Positions 1-7,735 of a stretch of DNA of 58,453 bases are shown here, piece by piece. Source of the stretch: Betaproteobacteria bacterium (GTDB lineage: Bacteria; Pseudomonadota; Gammaproteobacteria; Burkholderiales; SG8-39); assembly GCA_947482825.1 (NCBI GenBank), contig CANKMT010000024.1:1-58453 (forward strand). Direction: 5' to 3'. Each line of letters opens with the position of its first letter. The stretch's first letter is position 1. The position numbers and the translations under genes were made by a program. Below the pieces are notes generated by a model. That model saw nothing but the letters and a program-made list of their open reading frames with translations. It was not told the origin of the DNA and did no database searches.

Positions 1-12
1 CTCCTCGATCAG

Positions 13-31
13 TGCGGGGAAGTCCCCCGCA
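13..31. other. GC-rich hairpin upstream of the integrase
   Basis: A perfect 7-bp inverted repeat (TGCGGGG / CCCCGCA) with a 5-nt loop. No T-run follows on either strand, so it is not a convincing terminator. It lies on the side of the integrase gene where an integron attachment site and cassettes would be expected. That role is inference only. Confidence 0.3.
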
Positions 32-157
32 GGGATGAGGATCGAGGATTCGGCGCACCGTTGAGTCAGGCGCACCGGGCACTAATGATTCGCGCGAAAA
101 CCGAAAAGCGTAAAGCTGTTACACCACCGCGAAGCGGTTCAGTTCAACTTGTATTGG

Positions 158-196
158 TTGACATTTTTAGTTGACAAATTTAGGTGACAGATTGGT
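158..196 (+). repeat. Three 13-bp tandem repeats before the integrase gene
   Basis: Two near-identical units, TTGACATTTTTAG and TTGACAAATTTAG, sit head to tail, followed by a weaker third unit beginning GTGACAG. They lie about 100 bp before the likely integrase start. Each of the first two units begins with a perfect sigma-70 -35 hexamer. Direct repeats next to intI act as integrase-binding sites in known attI sites, so this could be part of an attI-like site, a promoter, or both. Confidence 0.45.
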
Positions 197-299
197 TCTG
201 GCAACTATTTCGGCTCCAGATTCCCGCTCCCCGCCGTCATCCATTCGCTACTTCAGCACGTTAAGCCTGCTTGCCTCAAATAACAATCCCTCCGCCAGC

Positions 300-1457
300 A
301 TGCTTGCCCCCGACCCGCCGCCTGCCGCCTCTGCGCCCAACCCGAGACCCAGACGCCTGCTCGATTCCGTCCGCGACTCCATCCGCCTGAAGCACTATAG
401 CCCGCGCACCGAGGAGACGTACGTCCACTGGATCAAGCGGTTCATCTACTTCCATGGCAAACGGCACCCGCGCGAATTGGGCGCGGCCGAGGTGACGGCG
501 TTCCTCAATCACTTGGTGCAGACGCGGGACGTGGCTGCGGCGACGCAGAACCAGGCGTTGTCGGCCCTGCTGTTCCTGTACCGGGAGGTGCTGGCCGAGC
601 CGCTGGCATGGCTGGACGGCCTCGAGCGGGCCAAGCGACCGGCGCGGGTGCCCACGGTGTTGAGCGTTCCTGAAGTGTCAGCGCTGCTTGCGGGGATGAC
701 CGGGACGAAGTGGCTCATGGCCGCGCTGCTCTACGGCTCCGGCCTGCGGCTGCGCGAATGCCTGACGCTGCGCGTGAAGGACGTGGATTTCGACTACCGG
801 CAGGTCGTGGTGCGGCAAGGCAAAGGCGCGAAGGATCGGCGCACGTTGCTTCCGGGTACCGTGGTGGAGCCGCTCCAGGCCCACCTCGCGCGGGTGAAGG
901 CGCTGCACGAGCGGGACGTTGAATCGGGCTATGGCGAGGTGGAGCTTCCCAATGCGCTCGACCTCAAGTATCCGAACGCCGGGCGCCAGTGGGGCTGGCA
1001 GTTTGTGTTCCCGTCGCACAAGTTCTCGGCCGACCCGCGCAGCGGCGTGATCCGCCGCCACCATGTCTACGAGAACTACCTGATCCGAGGCGTGAAGCTG
1101 GCCACGGCGCGCGCGGGGATCGCGAAGCACGTGAGCTGCCATACCCTGCGCCACTCCTTTGCCACCCACCTGCTCGAGAACGGCTACGACATCCGCACGG
1201 TGCAGGAATTGCTCGGGCACGCGAGCGTCGAGACGACGATGATCTATACGCACGTGATGAACAAGGGCGGGCGCGGCGTCTTCAGTCCTCTCGACGTCCC
1301 GCGCGACCGGGTGGCAGCATTTCGACCGGAGAGCAAATATCCACGAGGGGGTCCTTCGAAAAATGGCAACATTGACCTCACCGCCGCCGGCGGGGCGACT
1401 ATCCCGCCCGCTGCGAAAACGTCCGCTCGAACACCCCTTCCGCAATCCGGTTCTTGA
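300..1457 (+). CDS. intI: Integron integrase (tyrosine recombinase, IntI family)
   Basis: Site-specific recombinase that in integrons joins attC cassettes to attI. From the ATG at 300, an N-terminal SAM-like DNA-binding domain (residues about 15-100) precedes the catalytic domain. Visible catalytic residues are Arg150 in GSGLRLRE, Lys in GKGAKDR, the HTLRH box, the His in LLGHAS and Tyr316 in MIYTHV. The patch [17 protein letters not shown] is the extra segment that separates IntI from XerC/D and phage integrases. Family members normally end near GVFSPLD, but this frame continues about 55 codons through repeat A and into the 3' end of the opposing acyl-CoA dehydrogenase gene, so the native stop has probably been lost. 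An upstream TTG frame opens at 171, but the added residues look non-native. In ordinary integrons cassettes lie upstream of intI, which here is outside the window. Confidence 0.9.
   Translation: MLAPDPPPAASAPNPRPRRLLDSVRDSIRLKHYSPRTEETYVHWIKRFIYFHGKRHPRELGAAEVTAFLNHLVQTRDVAAATQNQALSALLFLYREVLAEPLAWLDGLERAKRPARVPTVLSVPEVSALLAGMTGTKWLMAALLYGSGLRLRECLTLRVKDVDFDYRQVVVRQGKGAKDRRTLLPGTVVEPLQAHLARVKALHERDVESGYGEVELPNALDLKYPNAGRQWGWQFVFPSHKFSADPRSGVIRRHHVYENYLIRGVKLATARAGIAKHVSCHTLRHSFATHLLENGYDIRTVQELLGHASVETTMIYTHVMNKGGRGVFSPLDVPRDRVAAFRPESKYPRGGPSKNGNIDLTAAGGATIPPAAKTSARTPLPQSGS
1311..1373. repeat. Repeat A, copy 1
   Basis: An element of about 65 bp bounded by two direct copies of TGGCAGCATT-like sequence whose first bases (1312 and 1364) are exactly 52 nt apart. 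It contains an interior CCACG(A/C)GGG block and an A-run before the second copy. The same element occurs at 5984-6047 and 28765-28828 with identical spacing. This copy forms the C-terminal extension of the integrase frame and lies about 25 bp beyond the stop of the minus-strand acyl-CoA dehydrogenase gene. Confidence 0.75.
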
Positions 1458-2547
1458 GGATCTCGATCGACCCGCCGGCGATCATCCACCCCCGGCACCG
1501 CCGCACGCAGTACTCGACCAGCTCTTCCTGGCTGTACCCGGTGCCTCCCATGACTTGCAGCGCTTCATTGGCGACGTCGAACCCGGCCTGGTTGCAGAAG
1601 GCCTTGGCGATCGCGGTCTCCTCGGCGGAGGGGAATCCGCGGTCGGCGTTGGCGGCGGCGCGGTAGAGGAGGAGCTGGCCCGCGTCGAGCTTCATCTTCA
1701 TGTCGGCGAATTTCCACTGCAGGCCCTGGAACTCGCACAGGAGCTTGCCGAACTGTTTGCGTTGCATCGCCCACTGGCGCGCGCACTCGAAGGCGTAGCG
1801 GCCCAAAGCGAGGGAGCGCGAGGTGTTGCCGATGCGCTCGACGTTGAACCCGGCGATCTGCTTCTTGAACCCGCCTTCGCGCAGCACGACCATTTCGGGC
1901 GGGACGTAGACATTGTCGAAGTAGAGCTGGGTCCACTCTTCGCCGGACATGAAGGCGGAGGGCTCGCCGCGGCGCAGGCCTTCGGATTTCGTATCGATCA
2001 ACACGGACCCGATGCCGCCGACGCCGGGGCCGAAGCGCACGTAGGCGAGGATCACGTCGGCGTAGCCCGAGTGGGTGACGAAGACCTTGCTGCCGTTGAT
2101 GCGGAATCCGTGGCCCTCCGCGGTTGCGGTGGTGCGAAGATCCGTCACCGCGCTGCCGGCCTCGGGCTCGGTCATGCCGACCGAGATCACCGCTTCGCCC
2201 GCGAGGATGCGAGTGAGGTATTTCTGCTTTTGCAGCGGCGTGCCGTATTCGGCCAGTACGCGCACCGGGCCGAAGTTGCCGGCCTGCACCACGTCGGCGC
2301 TGCGCGGGCAGACGGAGGCCACGGTCTCGATTGCGATGACGGCGTCCATCAGCGTGCCTTCCTGCCCGCCGTCGGCCTCTGGCATGGTGATGCCGAGCAG
2401 GCCCTGCTTGCCCATGAGCTTGGCGACATCCCACGGGTGCGCGGGGTCGTGCGCGCGGGCGAGCTTGCCGGCGGCGAGGTGTTTTTCGGCGAAGCGGCGC
2501 ACGGCTTCGCGGAACTCGGTTTGCTCCGGGGTGAATTCAAAGTTCAT
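1399..2547 (-). CDS. Acyl-CoA dehydrogenase family protein
   Basis: FAD-dependent alpha,beta-dehydrogenation of an acyl-CoA, with electrons passed to ETF. At 382 residues it has normal family length: an N-terminal helical domain ([17 protein letters not shown]), the middle beta domain with [14 protein letters not shown] near the flavin, and a C-terminal helical domain with [13 protein letters not shown] and [16 protein letters not shown]. Its ATG overlaps the stop of the upstream acyl-CoA synthetase gene (ATGA, 2544-2547), so the two are translationally coupled at the distal end of the minus-strand cluster. The substrate cannot be read from sequence; pairing with a CoA synthetase suggests an activated carboxylic acid. 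Its 3' end abuts repeat A and the integrase frame. Confidence 0.9.
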   Translation of the reverse strand: MNFEFTPEQTEFREAVRRFAEKHLAAGKLARAHDPAHPWDVAKLMGKQGLLGITMPEADGGQEGTLMDAVIAIETVASVCPRSADVVQAGNFGPVRVLAEYGTPLQKQKYLTRILAGEAVISVGMTEPEAGSAVTDLRTTATAEGHGFRINGSKVFVTHSGYADVILAYVRFGPGVGGIGSVLIDTKSEGLRRGEPSAFMSGEEWTQLYFDNVYVPPEMVVLREGGFKKQIAGFNVERIGNTSRSLALGRYAFECARQWAMQRKQFGKLLCEFQGLQWKFADMKMKLDAGQLLLYRAAANADRGFPSAEETAIAKAFCNQAGFDVANEALQVMGGTGYSQEELVEYCVRRCRGWMIAGGSIEILKNRIAEGVFERTFSQRAG

Positions 2548-4616
2548 GGTGCGTCCTTGAGCACGACCAGGCCGTCCACGGCGACAACGCCTTCGGCCGT
2601 CACCATGAGCGGGTTGATCTCGGCCTCGGCGAGCGGCTGGTTCTCGATGAGCGCGAGGCGGGAGACTGCGACGACGGCGCGCGCAAGCGCTGCGAGGTCA
2701 CCTTTGGGCAGGTTGCGGTAGCCGGAGAGAAGCGCGAAGCCTTTCACTTTCGCGATCATCTCTAGCGCTTCCGCCTCGCTCACCGGCGCGCAGGCTAGCG
2801 CGGTATCGCGGTAGATCTCGGCAAGCTGCCCCCCCAGGCCGACGAGCACCACCGGGCCGACCATCGGGTCGTGGCGGTAGCCGACGATGGCTTCCGCGAG
2901 GCCTTTGGCCATCGGTTGTACCAGCAGGCCTTCGATTCTCGCGGTCGGCGCGTGGGCCTTGACGGAGTCGAGCAGCGTGGCGATGCGCATGTCGAAAGAC
3001 GCGCGGTCCGCGATGCCGAGCGCGACGCCGCCGGCTTCGGTTTTGTGCAGGATGTCCTTCGACAGCACCTTGGCCGCGACCGGGTAGGCAAGCGAGTGGT
3101 CGTACTGCGGCGCCGTTGCGATTTCGCGCTCAACCGCGGGCACGCCGAGCGACTCGAATAGCACGAGCGACTGCGCTTCATCGAGCGTGCCGGTGCGCGG
3201 CAGGCCAGCCGGCCAAGGCAGGGGTTTCGCCCGAACAACTTCGACCGGCGCGCGCCACGAGAAGTATGCCGCGAGTGCATCGGCGCAGCCTTCGGGTGTC
3301 CGGAAGGCCGGCACGCCGGCTTCGGCCAGCAGGCGCAGCGAAGCCTCCGCATGCGGTGCGAGGAACGCGGCCAGCGGCTTGACGTCCCGCTTTACGCCCA
3401 CGATCGGCTTGACCGCGAGGCCGGGATGAAACTGCGCCGAGGACCCCACCACCGCGAGCGCCGCGTCGCAGTCTGGGTGCGCGAGCAGGCCTTCGAGCAC
3501 CGCGCGGTACTTGTCGGCGGTGGCGGCGAGCGTGAGGTCGATGATCGGCGCCTTGCGGATCGCGACGCCTTTGTTTTTCAGCGAGGCGATCAGCGCGTCG
3601 TCGGGGGTGAGGGTGTCGATGCCGAGCGTGCCGAGGCGGTCGACGACGCTCGCTGCACCGCCGCCGGTGGTCGTGACGACGGCGACGCGCGGCTTGTGGG
3701 CTATGGCCGGTGGGCGTCGCCCGGAGAGCAGCGGCACGATCTCGACCAGTGTCTCCAGCATGTCCACGCGCACGATGCCGTTGTGGCGGAAGTACGCGTC
3801 GACCGCGGCGTCGCTGCCGGCCAGCGCGCCGGTGTGCGACTTGGCCAGCGCTTCGCCGAGCGCCGAGCGGCCGAGCTTGTAGGCGACGACAGCCTTGCCG
3901 TTCGCATGCGCGAGGCGCGCCGCGCGCGCGAGGCTTTCCGCGTCGCGGATCGTTTCGAGGAAGAGCAGGATGACTTTGGTTTCCGGGTCGACCGCGAGCA
4001 TCTCGGCGATTTCGCCGACGCCGAGATCCGACTCGTTGCCGACCGACACCAGCTTGGCGAATCCGAGGCCCCTGGGCGCTCCGCGCGAGATCAGGGTGCC
4101 GATGATGGTGCCGCTCTGCGAGACCACGCTCGCGCCGCCGCGCGGCAGCGCGTCCATTTCGAACACCGCGTTGACGGTGATGATCGAGCCGGTGGCCACG
4201 TTGGCCAGGCCGATCGAGTTCGGGCCGATGATGCGCACGCCGAGCGACTTCGCCAGCGCAACCAATTTGGCCTCGCGCTCGGCGCCTTCCTCGCCGATCT
4301 CTGCAAAGCCGTCGCTGTAGATGGTGGCCAGCGGCACGCCCTTGGCCGCGCAATCGCGCAGCACCGCCTCGACCTGCGCGGCCGGCACCATGATGAAGGC
4401 GTGGTCGATCTCGCCGGGCGCTTCGGCGAGCGTGGGGTACGCAGGCTCGCCGAGGATCTCGTTGCGCCCCGGGTTGATCGGCACGATCCGCCCGGTGTAG
4501 CCGTGCTTGCGCATGAAGCGCTGTGGGCGCGCGGTGTTCTTGGTCGCGTCGCCCGAAGCGCCGATAAGCGCGACCGAGCGCGGCGCGAACAGCGCGTCGG
4601 AAAGCTTGATTGCCAT
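2544..4616 (-). CDS. Acetate--CoA ligase (ADP-forming) family acyl-CoA synthetase
   Basis: A 690-residue NDP-forming acyl-CoA synthetase that activates a carboxylate with ATP and CoA through a phosphohistidine mechanism. Domain order: CoA-binding Rossmann domain (RSVALIGASGDATKNTARPQ, residues about 10-130), succinyl-CoA-ligase-like domains with the conserved KSHTGALAGSD segment (about 150-450), then an ATP-grasp domain from about 470 to the end (VAAKVLSKDILHKTEAGG). This is the single-chain alpha-beta fusion. Start and stop overlap both neighbours: ATGA with the acyl-CoA dehydrogenase and TGATG with the MmgE/PrpD gene. The three genes therefore form one tight operon that feeds an acid into CoA-linked degradation. 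Confidence 0.9.
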   Translation of the reverse strand: MAIKLSDALFAPRSVALIGASGDATKNTARPQRFMRKHGYTGRIVPINPGRNEILGEPAYPTLAEAPGEIDHAFIMVPAAQVEAVLRDCAAKGVPLATIYSDGFAEIGEEGAEREAKLVALAKSLGVRIIGPNSIGLANVATGSIITVNAVFEMDALPRGGASVVSQSGTIIGTLISRGAPRGLGFAKLVSVGNESDLGVGEIAEMLAVDPETKVILLFLETIRDAESLARAARLAHANGKAVVAYKLGRSALGEALAKSHTGALAGSDAAVDAYFRHNGIVRVDMLETLVEIVPLLSGRRPPAIAHKPRVAVVTTTGGGAASVVDRLGTLGIDTLTPDDALIASLKNKGVAIRKAPIIDLTLAATADKYRAVLEGLLAHPDCDAALAVVGSSAQFHPGLAVKPIVGVKRDVKPLAAFLAPHAEASLRLLAEAGVPAFRTPEGCADALAAYFSWRAPVEVVRAKPLPWPAGLPRTGTLDEAQSLVLFESLGVPAVEREIATAPQYDHSLAYPVAAKVLSKDILHKTEAGGVALGIADRASFDMRIATLLDSVKAHAPTARIEGLLVQPMAKGLAEAIVGYRHDPMVGPVVLVGLGGQLAEIYRDTALACAPVSEAEALEMIAKVKGFALLSGYRNLPKGDLAALARAVVAVSRLALIENQPLAEAEINPLMVTAEGVVAVDGLVVLKDAP

Positions 4617-5962
4617 CAGCCGGCGACAGTCCGCAGTTCGTGGACCGTTGCGATCCTCTCCAGCCGCCAGAGCTTTTCGACCAGCGCCCTGGCTGCGGAA
4701 TCCCCCAGCACCGGTCCGGCCAACTCGAGGAACTTGTCCTCCAGGTCACGGTCGGTCAGCGGCAGTTCGGGATCGCCCTTGCGCGCAGGCTGAAGGTAAT
4801 CCGCCTTGCGGCCGTCGGTGGTTTCGATCGCGACACGCGCTGCACGCTGGCCCGGGAAAGAAGCGTCGAGCTCGGGGTCGATCGTGACTTCGATCTTCTT
4901 CATCAGGTCGCGCGTGACCTTGTCCTCCATGCACGCAGGCTCGAAGGCGGCCAGGCGCACGCTGCCGTGCACCAGCGCGTTGGCCACGACGTACTTGAGG
5001 CTGAAGCGCGCCTCGGCCGGCGTGGTCGGGTTCTCGTAGCCGGAAACTTCCTTGGCGGCGCGATAGGAACCGACCTTGATGCGCGCGATGTCCGCCGGCT
5101 TCACGCTGAGCATGCGCTGCACTTCCTGCGCACCGTCGATCGCGGCGAAGGTATGGCCGCAGCAGGCGTGGTTCTTGAAGGTCATCTGCGTGATGTGGAA
5201 TTCGCGCCCCAGCGTTTCGACGGCCTTGTCCCAGTCGGGGCCGTCGCTCATCGCGACGCCGAACCCCGCTTCGCCCTCGATCACGTCGAGCGACCCGGTC
5301 ACGCCCTCGCGCGCACCAGCCGCCGCGAGGATGCCGGCCTCCGCGGCGTGGCCGGCGTGCATCGGCTTGGACATCGAATCCATGCGGAAGGCCTGCTGCA
5401 GGGCGGCGGCGAAAGTGGCCGTGGTGGCCAGCGCATGCGCGAAGCGTTTTGCGTCCAGCCCGTACAGTTCGGCCGCGGCGGCCGCGGCGCCGAAGCAGCC
5501 GATCGTGCCGGTGTTATGCCAGTACTTGTAGTGCGCGCGGCCCATGGCCTCGCCGATGCGCGTGGAGATCTCGTAACCGACGATCACCGCGCGCAGAAAC
5601 GATTCGCCGTTCGAGCCGGCCGCCTGCGCCACCGGCAGCGCGGCCGAGATCGTCGGCGCGCCCGGGTGGTAGATGCCGAATTTGAAGATGTCGTCCACTT
5701 CCACCGTGTGCGCGGCCGCGCCGTTGATCAATGCGGCCGTGCGGGTTGAGGATTTGCGGCCGAGCGGCAGGGTCGCCTTGCCGCGGTCGAGGTCTTCGGC
5801 CAGCGCTTTCTCGAGCAAGGTGGCGGGTGCGACCACCGCGCCCGGCAGCAGCGCTGCATACCAGTCGATGACTGCTCGCTTGGCGTGATGCAGGGCTTCG
5901 GGCGGAACCGGCCGCGTGCGCGAATCGACCGCATAGGCGGCGAATTTCTCAACCACGTACAT
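4616..5962 (-). CDS. MmgE/PrpD family protein
   Basis: 448 residues from the ATG at 5962 (MYVVEKFAAYAV). Upstream in-frame codons run into repeat A and are not native. The family includes 2-methylcitrate dehydratase PrpD, cis-aconitate decarboxylase and iminodisuccinate epimerase. Typical features are the all-helical N-terminal domain (ALHHAKRAVIDWYAALLPGA), the INGAAAHTVEVDD region with its conserved acid/histidine cluster, and the smaller alpha/beta domain carrying HACCGHTFAAIDGAQ. The real reaction could be a dehydratase, decarboxylase or epimerase. The neighbours are a CoA synthetase and an acyl-CoA dehydrogenase, not the usual prp genes, which argues against canonical methylcitrate metabolism. 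Confidence 0.85.
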   Translation of the reverse strand: MYVVEKFAAYAVDSRTRPVPPEALHHAKRAVIDWYAALLPGAVVAPATLLEKALAEDLDRGKATLPLGRKSSTRTAALINGAAAHTVEVDDIFKFGIYHPGAPTISAALPVAQAAGSNGESFLRAVIVGYEISTRIGEAMGRAHYKYWHNTGTIGCFGAAAAAAELYGLDAKRFAHALATTATFAAALQQAFRMDSMSKPMHAGHAAEAGILAAAGAREGVTGSLDVIEGEAGFGVAMSDGPDWDKAVETLGREFHITQMTFKNHACCGHTFAAIDGAQEVQRMLSVKPADIARIKVGSYRAAKEVSGYENPTTPAEARFSLKYVVANALVHGSVRLAAFEPACMEDKVTRDLMKKIEVTIDPELDASFPGQRAARVAIETTDGRKADYLQPARKGDPELPLTDRDLEDKFLELAGPVLGDSAARALVEKLWRLERIATVHELRTVAG

Positions 5963-5983
5963 GGCAGTCCCCAGGGGAGGTCG

Positions 5984-6047
5984 ATGGCAGCATTTAGACT
6001 GCAGAGCCAATATCCACGCGGGTCTTGTGAAAAAAATGGCAGTATTG
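5984..6047. repeat. Repeat A, copy 2
   Basis: The second copy of the approximately 65-bp element. TGGCAGCATT-like boundary motifs begin at 5985 and 6037, again 52 nt apart, with the CCACGCGGG core between. It occupies nearly the whole gap between the stop of hyuB (6050) and the start of the MmgE/PrpD gene (5962). As with the other copies it lies just past the 3' end of a minus-strand gene. Confidence 0.75.
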
Positions 6048-6049
6048 GT

Positions 6050-7660
6050 TCATTCGTAGCCGAGCCTGCGGTCGCGCTCGATCGCAGCTGGGTCGCGCTC
6101 GCTGGCGGGGCCATAACCGCCGCCGCCGGGCGTGCGCAGGAGCAGCGTGTCGCCGCGGGCCAGGATCACCTGCAGGCGCGAATCCACCAGCGGCTTTCCG
6201 TTGACGATGACCTCGCCGAGCGCTCCTTCACCGCCGCCGACGAGTCCCGGCGCCGGGAACTTGAGCCGCTCGGTGATGAACACCACCGGAAGCGGGCCGT
6301 CGTGGCGGTTCTCGAGCAGCACTTCCTGCCCGAGTCCGCCGCGGAACCTGCCAGCGCCGCTCGAGCCCGGGCGCAGGCGCTTGTAGTGGGTGATGAAGGG
6401 CGTGTCGCGCTCGACGATCTCGGAAGGCGTGGACGAGATGTTCGACGGCCACGAGGTCGCCGACTCGCCGTCCTTCTGCGCGGTGGCGCCCATGCCGCCG
6501 TTGTAGAAGAACACGTTGGCGAACGACTTTCCGTCCGCGCGCACGCCGGCCACCGTGAAAATCCACAGCGGCGAGCCGGGTGCGGACATCAATCGTTCGG
6601 GAATCACGCGGGCGAGGGCGCCATAGATCAGCGGCGGCACGTAGTGGCCGGTGGCCGCGCGCCCGCCGGTAGAGGCCGGGTGCCTCGGGTTCAGCAGGCT
6701 TCCTTCGGGGGCGGTCGCCTTGATCGGGCGGAACATGCCTTCGTTGTTCGGCAGGTCCGGCAGCAGCGCGGCCTTGATCGCGTAGGCTGTCATCGCATAG
6801 GTATAGGCGAGCACGCAGTTGATCGCGCGCGGTTGCTGGGGCGAGGTGCCCGAGAAGTCGGCGTGGATCTCGCCGCCCTTCACCGTCACCACGACGCGGA
6901 AGCGGAAAGGCTCTTCCAGCCCGTCGGTGAGGAATTCGTTTTCGTACGTCCCTTCGGGCACCGCCGAGATCGCCGCGCGCATCGCGTTCTCGGCCAGCGA
7001 AAACAATTGCGCGGCGAGGGCGTCCAGGTCGGTGAGGCCGTGGTCGTGCATCAGTTCCTGCACGCGCGACTCCATGAGGCCCAGGGCGCTGGCCTGCGCG
7101 AAGATGTCGCCGACCGTCTGGTCGGGCGTGCGCACGTTGGTGCGCAGCAGTTGCAGGAGCGACGCATCCGGCACGCCGGCTGCCAGCAACCGCATCGGCG
7201 GGATGTGGAAGCCTTCCTCGAAGATTTCGCGCGGCTCGGCCGAGCGGATGCGCCCGCCGATGTCCGGCACATGCGAAGTGGTCGCGGCGAAGGCGACGAT
7301 GCGTCCGGCGAGGAAGATCGGCTTCACCAGCGAGATATCGTTGAGGTGCCCGGTGCCGATCCACGGGTTGTTGGTGATGTAGACGTCGCCTTCGCGCATC
7401 GTGTCGCGGCCCAGGGCGGCGATCATGTGGCGCGTGGTGGCCGGCAGCGTGGCGATGAAGGAGGGGATGCTCGCGGTGTTCTGCGCCAGCGAGTTGCCCT
7501 GCGCGTCGGTCAGCACGCAGGAGTAGTCGTTGGCCTCGATCGAGAGCGTCGAGAAGGAAGTCCTCACGATCACCTTTGCGGCTTCGTCGGTGACCGAGCG
7601 CAGGCGCGTCCAGAGCACTTCGAGCGTGGTGGCGTCGAAGAGGGATTCCGGAGCATTCAT
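6050..7660 (-). CDS. hyuB: Hydantoinase B/oxoprolinase family subunit
   Basis: 536 residues. The family works with HyuA as an ATP-dependent hydrolase of cyclic amides (hydantoins, 5-oxoproline) or as a carboxylase subunit (acetone or acetophenone carboxylases). Hallmarks include RTSFSTLSIEANDYSCVLTD near the N-terminus, TNNPWIGTGHLNDISL, a central DFSGTSPQQPRAINC segment, and the glycine-rich RPGSSGAGRFRGGLGQE and TPGGGGYG near the C-terminus. The start is placed at MNAPESLF because this is the last of four ATG codons created by the tandem repeat upstream; the earlier ones open only 8-codon frames or a poorly conserved extension. It is transcribed with hyuA and coupled to it through overlapping stop/start codons. 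Confidence 0.88.
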   Translation of the reverse strand: MNAPESLFDATTLEVLWTRLRSVTDEAAKVIVRTSFSTLSIEANDYSCVLTDAQGNSLAQNTASIPSFIATLPATTRHMIAALGRDTMREGDVYITNNPWIGTGHLNDISLVKPIFLAGRIVAFAATTSHVPDIGGRIRSAEPREIFEEGFHIPPMRLLAAGVPDASLLQLLRTNVRTPDQTVGDIFAQASALGLMESRVQELMHDHGLTDLDALAAQLFSLAENAMRAAISAVPEGTYENEFLTDGLEEPFRFRVVVTVKGGEIHADFSGTSPQQPRAINCVLAYTYAMTAYAIKAALLPDLPNNEGMFRPIKATAPEGSLLNPRHPASTGGRAATGHYVPPLIYGALARVIPERLMSAPGSPLWIFTVAGVRADGKSFANVFFYNGGMGATAQKDGESATSWPSNISSTPSEIVERDTPFITHYKRLRPGSSGAGRFRGGLGQEVLLENRHDGPLPVVFITERLKFPAPGLVGGGEGALGEVIVNGKPLVDSRLQVILARGDTLLLRTPGGGGYGPASERDPAAIERDRRLGYE

Positions 7661-7735
7661 GCGACTTGTACCCGTGCATTCATGCGACTTGTACCCGTGC
7701 ATTCATGCGACTTGTACTCGTTCGTTCATGCGACC
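7653..7735 (-). repeat. 23-bp tandem repeats forming overlapping mini-ORFs at the hyuA-hyuB junction
   Basis: Three full 23-bp units (7653-7675, 7676-7698, 7699-7721; the third differs at one base) and a partial fourth. Read on the minus strand, each unit begins ATGA and encodes an 8-residue frame (MNERVQVA, then MNARVQVA twice) that ends in a TGA overlapping the next ATG. The chain therefore runs from the hyuA stop through three mini-frames to the hyuB start. A good Shine-Dalgarno (GGAGGT) precedes only the first ATG, inside the end of hyuA. Confidence 0.85.

Noticed and set aside
1..170. Integron attC or cassette sequence at the left edge
   Set aside because: A single GTTRRRY-like site and a short hairpin are not enough; no paired core sites were found.
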